From Sphingorhabdus sp. SMR4y (GTDB taxonomy: Bacteria; Pseudomonadota; Alphaproteobacteria; Sphingomonadales; Sphingomonadaceae), in assembly GCF_002218195.1 (NCBI RefSeq), contig NZ_CP022336.1, forward strand, positions 3,095,001-3,159,000: a DNA stretch of 64,000 nt, read 5' to 3'. Position numbers and translations under genes: made by a program. Positions 46,009-55,588 of the stretch are shown here, piece after piece. Position 1 is the first letter of the stretch. Each line of letters begins with the position of its first letter. Under the pieces are notes generated by a model. The model saw nothing but the letters and a program-made list of their open reading frames with translations. It was not told where the DNA came from and did no database searches.

Positions 46009-48033
46009 TTACCTTCTAACCCGCCCAAAAACCTCCCGATACTTCTCAAAAAAACCGACCATCTCCGGCGACCTTTTGCTCTTCATGTCGCAGAAGAACT
46101 TGCGGTTCCAGCCCTTGGCGGTGCCGAGATGGATCATTGCGTAGACATAGGTGAGTAACCCGGCCGAGAACGCAAAGGCCGCGTCCATTCCCGCCGTCGC
46201 CCATATGACTGCCGCTATCAGCGGATAGGCCATGACCGGAAAGCTGATCGCTTTGCGGTAATTGAAAATCCCCTTGCTCTCTCTGGTCGGCAGGCCGAAT
46301 TTCCCGACCAGTGTCGAGGTGAAAGGCAGAAGGTTATGGATGATCGCCGCCGGGATCTTGACCCACCACGGTACCGGCGCCAGCAGGATGGTACCGAGCG
46401 CCAGCAGCTCGAAAAACGGGTAGCGGATGACCAGCAGGGCCAGCACCTTGTAATCGTGATATTGTTTCGAAGTATGCTCGATCAGCTTGTCCACACCCGC
46501 GACGGCATATCGGCCTTTTTCGCGAAAACGGAAGACGTTGTTGGGGAACATATAATAGCGCAAAAGTCCCTTTTTCCCGGGCATGTCGGCGCGCGCCGGG
46601 CGGATATCGAGCAGTTTTGCGACTTCGTCCGTAAAGGTACCGTACCAGACCAGATGGTCAGTCTTTTTCTCCGGTCGATTGGCATAATAGGTCGCGTTAT
46701 AATCTGCGATCCGCTGCTCGATATTGCCACGGATATCGGCCCGGAATGCGGCGTCCGTGATCATCCTGTGGACCAGCAGGCACTGCATTTCGGCGATATT
46801 ATTGAGGCCGCCGGTGAACGGACGGGTGTAGCCGATGGTGTAGATATTCCGGAGCCTGGGTGACGTCACGCCCATGAACTGTTCGCGCGGTTTATAGGCG
46901 AACGATTCCACACCGTCTTCACCATGCACCCGGATTTCGGGGACCGCCGGCATTTCCTGATCGCCGTCGATGATCATATCGAAGTTCGCGCTTTCGCCGT
47001 CTTCGCTTAGCGTCATCGCGTCATGATCGATGGTCGTGGTCGATTTGTCCCACAGCTTTACATGGCCATGCTCCAGAAAGAAGGGCAGGTCGTTGATCAG
47101 ATAGCCATCGCTGATTTTCTGCTCGAGCGTTGCCTCGCAATAGAGTTTGTAGACATCGATCGGCCAATATTTGATCGCGATATGACCGTTCTCGACCGGC
47201 GCTTTCGCCCTGAAAAAGTTGCGAATGTCTTTGTGCGGCCGGATGCTCTTCGGGTGGCGCACGCCCAGACTGTTGCGGTCGAAAAGCTGGGCAAAGCGGT
47301 GGTGGATCAGGCCGTGGATATAGCCGCCGTCGATGAATGCCCGATAGCTCCACTTGCTGACTTCCGAAAAATTGTGGCATTCCAATTGATCCAGCGGAAC
47401 AAAGCGCGGGCCGTCGTCAAAGGGCGAGAAGGTCGCGAACATCTTGTCGAGAATGATGAAACCGTTGGTGACCAGATGCACTTTCGCGCCATAAGCGACG
47501 AGCTTGGCGATCAGCAGGTTCGCACTGTCGCCGGTCGCGGTCATGGCGACGCTCTTGCCGGAGAAGCTTTCGTCGATGGTAATCTGTTTGAGATTGCTGT
47601 TCATCTTCCGACGGAACGCGGTGGCGACAACCACATGTCTGGCGCGAAACTGTTCACCGCTTTCGAGATGGACGATGCTATGATCGTCATGATTGTCGAT
47701 GGCCTCGACGCGGCCACTGTGAATATGGTCGGCGTAGCGTGCGGCATATTTCTTGTGGATCGCGTAAAACTGCCGGGCTGTCGGAAAACCGTCGGTGAAA
47801 TCCTCTCCCTCTTGCTTGAGCATTTCGACCAGCTCGAAAGAGTAGACGCTGCTCTGGAGCGAGCTCACCAGATCGAAATCGAGCGCATCGGCAGCCTCCA
47901 GTTGCTGCCAGATCGGCTCCATCGGCGAAACCATAAGCCAGCCGATACCGCTTTCGTCCAGCTCGCGGATCAGCGGCATGGTCGAAAAACCACCGCCGAC
48001 GATCAGCACTTCAACATCCCGTATTTCTGTCAT
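46009..48033 (-). CDS. FAD-dependent oxidoreductase with C-terminal membrane domain
   Basis: This 674-aa protein has a flavin monooxygenase-like N-terminal half: a dinucleotide loop in LIVGGGFSTMPLI, a HVVVATAFRR segment and a second loop SVAMTATGDSANLL near residue 176. The ATG motif GYTRPFTGGLNNIAEMQ near residue 410 fits FMO-like proteins. From about residue 530 there are about four hydrophobic helices (LALLVIRYPFFELLALGTILL and following), making a membrane-anchored form. The first loop is GGGFST rather than GxGxxG. The substrate is unknown. Confidence 0.75.
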   Translation of the reverse strand: MTEIRDVEVLIVGGGFSTMPLIRELDESGIGWLMVSPMEPIWQQLEAADALDFDLVSSLQSSVYSFELVEMLKQEGEDFTDGFPTARQFYAIHKKYAARYADHIHSGRVEAIDNHDDHSIVHLESGEQFRARHVVVATAFRRKMNSNLKQITIDESFSGKSVAMTATGDSANLLIAKLVAYGAKVHLVTNGFIILDKMFATFSPFDDGPRFVPLDQLECHNFSEVSKWSYRAFIDGGYIHGLIHHRFAQLFDRNSLGVRHPKSIRPHKDIRNFFRAKAPVENGHIAIKYWPIDVYKLYCEATLEQKISDGYLINDLPFFLEHGHVKLWDKSTTTIDHDAMTLSEDGESANFDMIIDGDQEMPAVPEIRVHGEDGVESFAYKPREQFMGVTSPRLRNIYTIGYTRPFTGGLNNIAEMQCLLVHRMITDAAFRADIRGNIEQRIADYNATYYANRPEKKTDHLVWYGTFTDEVAKLLDIRPARADMPGKKGLLRYYMFPNNVFRFREKGRYAVAGVDKLIEHTSKQYHDYKVLALLVIRYPFFELLALGTILLAPVPWWVKIPAAIIHNLLPFTSTLVGKFGLPTRESKGIFNYRKAISFPVMAYPLIAAVIWATAGMDAAFAFSAGLLTYVYAMIHLGTAKGWNRKFFCDMKSKRSPEMVGFFEKYREVFGRVRR

Positions 48034-48432
48034 ATTGCCCCCGTCCGCGATCCGTCGATGTCACTTTGGTAACCGGTCGGGGGGAGAAAACCAACGATCT
48101 TTTCCGCTCTATCCGATCGCGGTTGTCCCGCTGGCGGACGGCGCGGCGAGCTTACGTCTTTTGTCGACCAGCGAATACCGTTGGTCGAATGAATATCCGG
48201 GTGTCGTGCCTCCGTGCTATTCCGCAGGCAGCTGAGTGAAAATCCGGAATAAGGCGTAATGCCGACGGGTCGCATCGAAGCTTAACCTCGGGGGATGGTA
48301 TCGGAATGCGGGCAAGTGCATGCTGAACCGGGATTTTTGCCTACCGCATGGGCAAGCTCCTGTTCCGGGATTGGCAGGTTTGGCGTCCGGCCCCCTATTG
48401 GACGCCGCCATTGCCGCGCTTCCGGTACCATC
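48034..48432. other. Intergenic stretch without a recognised gene
   Basis: About 400 bases lie between the membrane flavoprotein start and the tandem repeat. The short ORFs here have no convincing ribosome site or family features. A GGCGTCC/GGACGCC hairpin (7-bp arms, 48382-48406) has no T-run. No promoter was assigned. Confidence 0.4.
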
Positions 48433-48488
48433 CCTTTGATCAGGCCCCTTTGATCAGGCCCCTTTGATCAGGCCCCTTTGATCAGGCC
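48433..48488. repeat. Four perfect tandem copies of a 14-bp unit
   Basis: CCTTTGATCAGGCC occurs four times in direct, gapless succession. Each copy holds the palindrome TGATCA. It lies 28 bases after the gmk stop. The repeat number is likely to vary between strains. Confidence 0.9.
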
Positions 48489-48515
48489 GCAGCATCTGCG
48501 TCGCCAATCGGCGGG

Positions 48516-49184
48516 TCACTCGGCCATCAAATCCCGGACGAATCCGATCAGACCGGTTTGCCGCGACCGCCGCATGCGCTCGGTGGCCAGTATCTGCTTC
48601 ACCTTGGTGAAGCATGCGTCGAGATCGTCGTTGATCAGAACATAGTCATAGCCGTCCCAGTGGCTGATCTCGCTTGTTGCTCTTTGCATCCGGCTCTCGA
48701 TGACATCGGATGCGTCCGTGTTGCGGCTTTCCAGCCGGTTGCGCAGCTCACCCAGCGAGGGAGGCAGAATGAACACCCGGACGACATCCTGTCCCGCGCG
48801 TTGATAGAGCTGCTGCGTGCCTTGCCAGTCGATGTCGAACAGCACGTCCTGACCTTCTTCGAGACTCTGGTTTACTGGTCCTGACGGTGTGCCGTAGCGA
48901 TTGCCGAATACCGTCGCATATTCCAGAAAACTATGGTCTGCTACCATCTCCTCGAACTGGTCACCGCTGACGAAATAATAGTCCTTGCCATGTTCTTCGC
49001 CGGGCCGTTTCGGCCGGGTGGTCACGGAGACCGACATGGCGATCTCGTCATCGGCCTCCAGCAACATTTTCGCCAATGTCGACTTGCCCGCGCCCGAGGG
49101 GGAGGACAGCACGAACAGCAGACCTCTGCGGTTGAGTTCGCGGTGATCATTGTCGATATTCTGGGAAGCAATATTGTCGGCCAT
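48516..49184 (-). CDS. gmk: Guanylate kinase
   Basis: Gmk phosphorylates GMP to GDP. It has 222 aa from ATG 49184 (231 from ATG 49211, which would add a tail of little conservation). The P-loop is in SSPSGAGKSTLAK near residue 30, the GMP-binding region follows with TTRPKRPGEEHGKDY and FLEYATVFGNRYGT, and the lid region lies near EGQDVLFDIDWQGTQQL. The enzyme is cytosolic and needed for nucleotide metabolism and ppGpp balance. It is monocistronic in this window. Confidence 0.95.
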   Translation of the reverse strand: MADNIASQNIDNDHRELNRRGLLFVLSSPSGAGKSTLAKMLLEADDEIAMSVSVTTRPKRPGEEHGKDYYFVSGDQFEEMVADHSFLEYATVFGNRYGTPSGPVNQSLEEGQDVLFDIDWQGTQQLYQRAGQDVVRVFILPPSLGELRNRLESRNTDASDVIESRMQRATSEISHWDGYDYVLINDDLDACFTKVKQILATERMRRSRQTGLIGFVRDLMAE

Positions 49185-49302
49185 AGCGGCTATTGGCCGA
49201 TTGGGGCGCATCGCGTCAAGATGGTTGTCCCGAAGTTTTTATATTGGCTGAATGCGCAATCATCCTGATGACAGTCCGGCAGATTAAGGCTATCGAATTA
49301 TC

Positions 49303-50421
49303 ATGATCCAGGGACGTATCAGCACCATATTCTACGCGATCGGCATCACGATCATGATCGGCTGGCTGTTTTACGTTGGTCAGGACATCATATTGCCGAT
49401 CGTGACCGCGATTATCCTGTTGCAGATTCTCTATGCCGCCAGCGCCACGGTGGCGCGTATTCCCGGGCTCGGCCAGACGCCGTTGTGGCTCCGCGCCACG
49501 CTGGCCCTGATTGCGGTGCTGGCCATGCTGTTTGCAATGACCCGGATGCTGGTGGCCAGCCTGCAGAATCTGGTGCCCTCGCTGCCCGTCTATCAGCGCA
49601 ATCTGGAAAATCTGTTTGCCGCATGGTTCCCGATGCCGGCAGACGAGAGCATCGGTCGTCCCGAGGTGTCCGAGCTGATGGCATCGCCCTCGGCTATATT
49701 TGACCGGGGCACCGAAGCCGTCGCCAAGGCGGTCAGCGAGTTTGCGACGCGCTTTTTTACCGAGATCGACATTGCCGCGCTGGCCCAGTCGGTGCTGTCC
49801 TCGCTGACCAGTTTCGGCGGCTTTGTGTTCATTACGATATTATATGCCTCCTTCCTGCTTAGCGAGATCACCGGCTTTCCGGAAAAGGTGCGCCGCGCCT
49901 TCGGTTCGGACAGCGATTCTACCGATACGCTGAACATGATCACCCGGATCAACCATGATATCGGCAGCTATCTGGCAACCAAGACGCTGATCAACATCAT
50001 CCTGGGCCTCGTCTGCTGGGTAATTTTGGTGATTTTAGGCGTGGAATATGCCGCGCTGTGGGCGATCATCATCGGCCTGCTCAACTATATTCCCTATATC
50101 GGCTCCTTTGTCGGCGTGGCCTTTCCGGCGCTGTTTGCCGTGGCCCAGTTTGGCACCCTGACCATTCCGCTGATTGCTACCGGACTGATGACCACCGCCC
50201 AAGTGATTATCGGCAATGTTGTCGAACCGAAAATGCTCAGCAAGTCGGTCAATCTCAGCCCGATGGTGGTGCTCGTCTCGCTGGCGATCTGGAGCAGCCT
50301 GTGGGGCATACCCGGGGCGATATTGGCGGTGCCGTTCACGACGATCTTGATGATCGTGCTGGCGCGCCGGCCGGGAACCAGACCGATTGCGGCGCTGCTT
50401 TCAAGCGATGGCAATATCTAG
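49303..50421 (+). CDS. AI-2E family transporter
   Basis: This 372-aa protein has six to eight membrane helices of the AI-2E/TqsA/PerM type. Typical segments are the N-terminal YAIGITIMIGWLFYVGQDIILPIV, a long polar central loop (about residues 90-180), and the C-terminal block with YIPYIGSFVGVAFP, followed by NVVEPKMLSKSVNLSP. The substrate in this family is often not autoinducer-2 and remains unassigned. It converges on the MFS gene with a four-base overlap. Confidence 0.9.
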   Translation: MIQGRISTIFYAIGITIMIGWLFYVGQDIILPIVTAIILLQILYAASATVARIPGLGQTPLWLRATLALIAVLAMLFAMTRMLVASLQNLVPSLPVYQRNLENLFAAWFPMPADESIGRPEVSELMASPSAIFDRGTEAVAKAVSEFATRFFTEIDIAALAQSVLSSLTSFGGFVFITILYASFLLSEITGFPEKVRRAFGSDSDSTDTLNMITRINHDIGSYLATKTLINIILGLVCWVILVILGVEYAALWAIIIGLLNYIPYIGSFVGVAFPALFAVAQFGTLTIPLIATGLMTTAQVIIGNVVEPKMLSKSVNLSPMVVLVSLAIWSSLWGIPGAILAVPFTTILMIVLARRPGTRPIAALLSSDGNI

Positions 50422-51716
50422 GCAGGCGCAGCGGGTGGCTTGAGGAAAAATGCGGCGAGCATCGCCGCGGACAGCATGATGATCGCTCCGGCAAAGGCTA
50501 AGTCGTAACTGCCGGTCGCCTCGAACACAAAACCGGCTCCGGCCGGGGCGGCGGCGGCAAAGGGCAGAACCACAGGAGCGAACAGGGAATTGATGATGGG
50601 AAAGGCGCGCTCGCCGAAATAATTGCCGATTGCGGCGGGGAGCAACACCAGCAGGCTGCCATAGCCAGCGCCGAACAGCATACCCATGATCGACAATAAC
50701 CATATCTCCTGGCCCTGCCAGAATCCCGCCAGGGCGACCGCCATCAGGGCGATGGATCCGAATAAAGTCCAGCGCAATTCGAGCTGGTCGCCAAGCCAGC
50801 CGGCCGGAATTCGCGCCAGCCCGCTGCCCAGAATCAGAAGCCCGAATATTCCGGCCGCTTCAAGACCCTTCAGGCCATTGTCGGTCAGATGCAGAACGCC
50901 GTGATTGAGCAAGGCGAAAAACGTGCCGAGATAACCGATCGAAATCACCATCATCAGATAAAGGGTTGGTTTGCAGATGATTTCGCGCACTGTCCATTCG
51001 TGCGCCGTGCGGTAGGTTTTCGGGCGTGCGGGAGCAGCTTCCCGGTCATCGATCGCGTCCGCCGGATCGATATTGTCGGGATGTTGGTCGACATCACCCG
51101 GACGGTTGATGATGAAGCGTGTGGCGATCAGAGCAATGATTACCATCGCGGCGGCGATGCCCCAGGCGGCTCGCCAGCTGTCGAACCGGTCCATCATCCC
51201 GGCGAGTACCGGCTGCGCTGTTGCGCCGCCTAGCGCGCCACCGGCCATAACAATGCCGATTGTCGTGGATCGTTTTATGCTGAACCAGCTGATCATTGCG
51301 GTCTGCGCACAGATCGGGCCGGTGAGGCCCAAAGACAATCCCATCACCAGGCCCCAGACGACAACCCAATGCCATAAATCGGTTACCGCGAAGACCAGCA
51401 GCAAGAGACCGGCGAGCATGACCAGCAACCCGATGGTGACGGTCTGACGGACACCCGACCGGCTGAGCAAATAGCCTGCCAGGGGATAGGACAGTCCAAG
51501 CGTAATCAGTGCGACGGACTGGGCGATGGCGGCGGAGCCGCGATTCCAGTCCATGGTTTCGACCATCACGGGAAAAACGACAGAATAGGCAAAGGAAACA
51601 AACCCGGAGGCGGCGAACTGGATGAAGAAGAACAGCCCGACATTGGTCCAGCCATAGAATTTGCGGGGCGTTTGCCCTGCTTGCGCGATTGTCGCCAATT
51701 TGCTCTCCTCGGCCAC
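50418..51716 (-). CDS. MFS transporter, monocarboxylate/oxalate-type
   Basis: This 432-aa major facilitator has 12 predicted membrane helices in two halves, separated by a long polar loop (about residues 205-240). The N-terminal FYGWTNVGLFFFIQFAASGFVSFAYSVVFPVM and the SRSGVRQTV loop are typical of the oxalate/formate- or monocarboxylate-type branch. The substrate cannot be read. It overlaps the convergent AI-2E gene by four bases, so 3' antisense transcription is likely. Confidence 0.85.
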   Translation of the reverse strand: MAEESKLATIAQAGQTPRKFYGWTNVGLFFFIQFAASGFVSFAYSVVFPVMVETMDWNRGSAAIAQSVALITLGLSYPLAGYLLSRSGVRQTVTIGLLVMLAGLLLLVFAVTDLWHWVVVWGLVMGLSLGLTGPICAQTAMISWFSIKRSTTIGIVMAGGALGGATAQPVLAGMMDRFDSWRAAWGIAAAMVIIALIATRFIINRPGDVDQHPDNIDPADAIDDREAAPARPKTYRTAHEWTVREIICKPTLYLMMVISIGYLGTFFALLNHGVLHLTDNGLKGLEAAGIFGLLILGSGLARIPAGWLGDQLELRWTLFGSIALMAVALAGFWQGQEIWLLSIMGMLFGAGYGSLLVLLPAAIGNYFGERAFPIINSLFAPVVLPFAAAAPAGAGFVFEATGSYDLAFAGAIIMLSAAMLAAFFLKPPAAPA

Positions 51717-51842
51717 GCTTTTTTGCGTTTTGCCAAGTCTAGCTTACAAGACTATCGACCGGATACAATGTGACACTTTTGATGGCAGACAAATCTTCCC
51801 GAGCGGGAGATCATGGTCTGGAATTTTCAATCCTTCGGGTAT

Positions 51843-52109
51843 TCAGGCGGATGGGGTCTTGTCGGGAACCGGTTTGCCCTCGATATCAATCACCGCTTCG
51901 GTGGCGGGCAGGGCTTCTGCCTCTTTTGATTCATCATATAGTTTTTTCGCAAACAATGCCCCGCCTACCAGCAGCGCACCGGGAACGGAGCGGGTGGCAA
52001 TGCGGGCAGCCAGCATGCCGAGGCCAAAATTCCGCAGGCCATGGCCTCTGGTATGTTTGCGTGCCTCGTAGCCGACAGCTGCGGTAAATATATTTCTGAT
52101 TAGCGACAT
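51843..52109 (-). CDS. Small protein of unknown function
   Basis: This 88-aa protein has a moderately hydrophobic centre (FGLGMLAARIATRSVPGALLVGGALFAKKLYDE) and an acidic tail. It could associate with the membrane through one or two short helices. It starts 14 bases after the fumC stop on the same strand and may be the last gene of the sspB-fumC unit. No family is recognised. Confidence 0.6.
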   Translation of the reverse strand: MSLIRNIFTAAVGYEARKHTRGHGLRNFGLGMLAARIATRSVPGALLVGGALFAKKLYDESKEAEALPATEAVIDIEGKPVPDKTPSA

Positions 52110-52123
52110 GCTGTTTTCCCGGA

Positions 52124-53518
52124 TCAGGAACGATTTCCGACCATATTCTCAGGTCTTACATGGGTATCGTAGGTTTTTTCGTCAACCAGACCGAGCTCCA
52201 GCGCCGATGCGCGCAGGGTCTGGCCGGTTTTATGGGCGTATTTCGCGATAGCCGCTGCCTTGTCATAGCCGATCACCGGGGCGAGGGCGGTTACCAGCAT
52301 GAGCGAATTTTCGACCAGCTCCCCGATCCGCGCTTCATTCGCTTCCAATCCTTCCACACAGCGTTCGGAAAAACTCGACATGCCGATCGAGATAATCTCG
52401 ATGGAGCGCAGGACATTGGCGCCGATCAGCGGCTTGAATACATTGAGTTCGAGATGGCCCTGCAGCCCGCCGACGGTGACCGCCTGGTGATTGCCGATCA
52501 CTTGCGCGGCAACCATGGTGAGCATCTCGCACTGGGTCGGATTGACCTTGCCGGGCATGATCGAGCTGCCCGGTTCATTGGCCGGCAGGTCGAGTTCGCC
52601 GAGGCCTGACCGCGGGCCCGAGCCGAGCAGGCGGATATCATTAGCGATCTTGGTCAGCGATACTGCCAGCGTGTTGAGCGCGCCGGACAGTTCGACCATC
52701 GTGTCATGCGCCGCCAGCTCGGCAAATTTGTTCGGGGCGGAGGTGAACTTCAGGCCGGTAATCTTTGAGATTTCCTTGGCAATATGCTCGCCGAAACTGT
52801 CAGGAGCATTGAGGCCGGTACCGACGGCCGTTCCGCCCTGGGCAAGTTGCAACAATCGGGGCAAGACGCTTTCGATCCGGTCGCGGGCGGCAACCAGCTG
52901 CGCCGCATAGCCGGAAAATTCCTGCCCGAGGGTCAGCGGCGTGGCATCCTGCAAATGGGTGCGGCCGATCTTGACGATGGATTTCCACTGCCGCGCCTTT
53001 TCCGCCAGCGCGTCGTGCAATTGTTCGAGCGCCGGAAACAGCTCGACTTCCAGTGCCCGCGCCGCCGCGACATGCATGGCGGTGGGGAAGCTGTCATTGG
53101 ACGACTGGCCGCGATTGACATGATCATTGGGATGGACCGGATATTTGCCGCCTCTGGTGCCATAAATCGCCTCATTGGCGACTCCGGCGATCACTTCGTT
53201 GACGTTCATGTTCGACTGGGTTCCCGACCCGGTCTGCCAGATGGTGAGCGGAAACTGGTTGTCATATTCGCCGGTGCGCACGGCGTTGGCCGCTTTTTCG
53301 ATGGCAGCGGCGATTTCCGGTTCGAGGCCATGGATGCCGTTGACCCGCGCCGCGGCCTGCTTGACCGCAGCCAGCGCGTGAATCAGCCGGATCGGCATGC
53401 GTTCCTGCCGGGGAAAGGGAAAATTTTCTATGCTGCGCTGGGTCTGGGCGCCCCAATAGGCATCGGCGGGCACTTCAATCTCGCCAAGAGAGTCGGTTTC
53501 TGTGCGGGTCCCGCTCAC
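52124..53518 (-). CDS. fumC: Fumarate hydratase class II
   Basis: FumC hydrates fumarate to malate in the TCA cycle without a metal cofactor. It has 464 aa, the usual length. The signature [15 protein letters not shown] is near residue 318 with the catalytic serine, and the N-terminal [21 protein letters not shown] and [14 protein letters not shown] are class II hallmarks. It follows sspB with a four-base overlap, a common arrangement in sphingomonads. Confidence 0.96.
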   Translation of the reverse strand: MSGTRTETDSLGEIEVPADAYWGAQTQRSIENFPFPRQERMPIRLIHALAAVKQAAARVNGIHGLEPEIAAAIEKAANAVRTGEYDNQFPLTIWQTGSGTQSNMNVNEVIAGVANEAIYGTRGGKYPVHPNDHVNRGQSSNDSFPTAMHVAAARALEVELFPALEQLHDALAEKARQWKSIVKIGRTHLQDATPLTLGQEFSGYAAQLVAARDRIESVLPRLLQLAQGGTAVGTGLNAPDSFGEHIAKEISKITGLKFTSAPNKFAELAAHDTMVELSGALNTLAVSLTKIANDIRLLGSGPRSGLGELDLPANEPGSSIMPGKVNPTQCEMLTMVAAQVIGNHQAVTVGGLQGHLELNVFKPLIGANVLRSIEIISIGMSSFSERCVEGLEANEARIGELVENSLMLVTALAPVIGYDKAAAIAKYAHKTGQTLRASALELGLVDEKTYDTHVRPENMVGNRS

Positions 53519-54027
53519 TTTTTCTTGCCGAAGTCCACCGTCACCACGTTGGAACCATCATCGACGGTTTCGACCGCCTCCGTTTCGCCGTCATTTTCGG
53601 CGGGGTCGTGGTCATTGATGTCGCCCTCGATCTCGTCAACGTGGAACTGCAGGGCAAAATCCACTGCCGGATCGACGAAGGTAGTGATCGCCGCAAAGGG
53701 TATATGCAGCATCGAACTGATCTGGTTGAAGCTCAGGCCAACCTCAAAACGGTCCTCGTCGACTTTCAGGTCCCAATAGCGGTTCTGGATGACGATGGTC
53801 ATCTCGTCCGGGAACCGCGCGATCAGATGATCGGGAATGTCCACACCTGGCGCGCGGGTCTTGAAGGTGATGTAGAAATGATGCTCGCCGGGCAGGCCGT
53901 CTTTCTCGACTTCTCTCAGCACGCGGCTGACAACCGCGCGCAGCGCTTCCTGTACGATCTCGTCGTATGGAATCAGGCTATCGGGGGCTTCATCACTCAT
54001 TTGCACTAGGTGGCGCGTAGCGGGCAT
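53515..54027 (-). CDS. SspB-like ClpXP adaptor (alpha type)
   Basis: This 170-aa protein is of the alphaproteobacterial SspB family, which tethers ssrA-tagged proteins to ClpX. The fold region reads [16 protein letters not shown], then [18 protein letters not shown] and a beta-core ending [21 protein letters not shown]. The C-terminal tail is acidic and ends in a short basic segment (TVDFGKKK), as expected for the ClpX-binding motif after a linker. It overlaps fumC by four bases. Confidence 0.9.
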   Translation of the reverse strand: MPATRHLVQMSDEAPDSLIPYDEIVQEALRAVVSRVLREVEKDGLPGEHHFYITFKTRAPGVDIPDHLIARFPDEMTIVIQNRYWDLKVDEDRFEVGLSFNQISSMLHIPFAAITTFVDPAVDFALQFHVDEIEGDINDHDPAENDGETEAVETVDDGSNVVTVDFGKKK

Positions 54028-54114
54028 CGGGTCAAGAGCGTAAAATGAATTTCCCGTTGACCAAAGGCCCCGAAATTCTTGCCTGATTTGTCCAAGCCAT
54101 TATAGGCCTGTTGC

Positions 54115-54708
54115 ATGAGAACAGCGACAATCGAACGAAATACCAAGGAAACCGAGATTTTTGTCGAGTTGAACCTCGACGGGACCGGTCAATATGACGT
54201 GTCGACCGGAATCGGTTTTCTCGATCATATGATCGAACAATTTTCGCGCCATTCGCTGATTGACCTGAAGTTGCGGATCAAGGGCGATCTCCACGTCGAT
54301 CAGCACCACACAACCGAAGACAGCGCGATTGCCGTCGGGCAGGCGATCCATCAGGCGCTCGGGGACAAGGCCGGCATCGTGCGTTACGGCGGCGCCTATT
54401 CGCCAATGGACGAAACGTTGAGCCGGGTGGCGCTGGATATTTCCGGCCGGCCCTATTTCGTCTGGAACGCCGGCTTTACCCAGGAACGGCTCGGCGAGAT
54501 GGACACGGAATTGTTCAAACACTGGTTCCACAGCGTCGCCGATGCGGCGGGGATCACCCTGCATATCGAATTGCTCTATGGCGAGAATAACCATCATATT
54601 GCCGAAAGCATGTTCAAGGGCTTTGCCCGGGCGATGCGCCAGGCGGTGGAACGCGATCCGCGCAAGGGCGATGCGATTCCCTCGACCAAGGGGCAATTGG
54701 GTGGTTGA
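54115..54708 (+). CDS. hisB: Imidazoleglycerol-phosphate dehydratase
   Basis: HisB dehydrates imidazole glycerol phosphate in histidine synthesis. It has 197 aa, the monofunctional form with no HAD phosphatase. Metal-binding motifs are visible in [25 protein letters not shown] and [18 protein letters not shown]. It is the first of the his cluster and is divergent from sspB, with 87 bases between the starts. Confidence 0.96.
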   Translation: MRTATIERNTKETEIFVELNLDGTGQYDVSTGIGFLDHMIEQFSRHSLIDLKLRIKGDLHVDQHHTTEDSAIAVGQAIHQALGDKAGIVRYGGAYSPMDETLSRVALDISGRPYFVWNAGFTQERLGEMDTELFKHWFHSVADAAGITLHIELLYGENNHHIAESMFKGFARAMRQAVERDPRKGDAIPSTKGQLGG

Positions 54709-54749
54709 GTTATGCTTCCCGCGCCAGCGGGTTTTTTCTCATGAATTTA

Positions 54750-54822
54750 TCACGCGAAGCCGCGAAGTCGCAAAGAAGGTGCGGCTTGCGGATAATCTTC
54801 GTGACTTCGCGACTTCGCGTGA
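54750..54822. repeat. Palindromic repeat between hisB and hisH
   Basis: Arms of 25 bases at 54750-54774 and 54798-54822 (TCACGCGAAG... and its inverse) match at 22 positions. The arms contain direct GCGAAG repeats. It resembles the repeat at 26103-26176. Confidence 0.8.
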
Positions 54823-54873
54823 AACCGTTCGCGGGCTTCCTAATGTGAGCGCCTTCGGCGGTTGATTTGCACT

Positions 54874-55494
54874 ATGTCTGAAACCATCGCTCTCATAGAT
54901 TTCGGCGCCGGCAATTTGCACAGCGTCCACAATGCTCTGATGGCCGCAGGGGCCGGGGATGTCTCTGTGACTGCCGACCCGGAACTGGTGGCACGGGCCG
55001 ATCGTATCATATTGCCTGGTGTTGGCGCTTTTGGTGCCTGCCGCGACGCTCTATTTGCCATCGACGGAATGATCAATGCTCTTGAAGTACGGATCCGAAA
55101 GGAAGGCGTGCCTTTCCTCGGCATCTGTGTCGGGATGCAGATGCTCGCGGACAAGGGTATTGAATTTGGCGAGCATGAAGGTCTCGGCTGGATCGGCGGG
55201 ACGGTGAAGGCGATCGAGTCTGCGAGCGAAGATATAAAAATCCCGCATATGGGCTGGAATGACGTGACCCCGACCGAAGGCCATGATCTGCTCGAGCCAG
55301 GCGAAGCCTATTATCTGCACAGCTATCATTTTGACGCCGCGAGCGAGGCGAACATTTTGGCCAGGACCAGCCACGGCGGGCCTTTGGTGTCGGCGGTTGG
55401 CCGCGACAATATCGTCGGCGTGCAATTTCATCCTGAAAAAAGTCAGGCTTATGGACTGGCCTTTCTGGGCCGTTTTCTGGAGTGGAAACCATGA
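54874..55494 (+). CDS. hisH: Imidazole glycerol phosphate synthase, glutaminase subunit
   Basis: HisH releases ammonia from glutamine for HisF. It has 206 aa from ATG 54874; an upstream in-frame TTG is less likely. The class I glutaminase nucleophile is in LGICVGMQMLAD, and the His/Glu pair is in GVQFHPEKSQ at the end. The oxyanion strand GVGAFGACRDAL is present. A palindromic repeat lies on each side. Confidence 0.95.
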   Translation: MSETIALIDFGAGNLHSVHNALMAAGAGDVSVTADPELVARADRIILPGVGAFGACRDALFAIDGMINALEVRIRKEGVPFLGICVGMQMLADKGIEFGEHEGLGWIGGTVKAIESASEDIKIPHMGWNDVTPTEGHDLLEPGEAYYLHSYHFDAASEANILARTSHGGPLVSAVGRDNIVGVQFHPEKSQAYGLAFLGRFLEWKP

Positions 55495-55509
55495 CAATGT
55501 TGAAGGCCG

Positions 55510-55575
55510 TTCGTCCTGAGCCTGTCGAAGGACCTTTCGCGTCCGATCAGTACGGTTCGACGCGCTCGCCACGAA
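55510..55575. repeat. Palindromic repeat between hisH and hisA
   Basis: Arms of 20 bases (55510-55529 and 55556-55575; TTCGTCCTGAGCCTGTCGAA and its inverse) match at 15 positions. The CCTGAGCCTGTCGAA core is the same as that in the uvrA insertion, so both belong to one family. Confidence 0.85.
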
Positions 55576-55588
55576 TGGAGGTTTTTAA

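Noticed and set aside
48433-48488. Possible CRISPR array
   Set aside because: The 14-bp units are contiguous with no spacers and no cas genes nearby; it is a simple tandem repeat.
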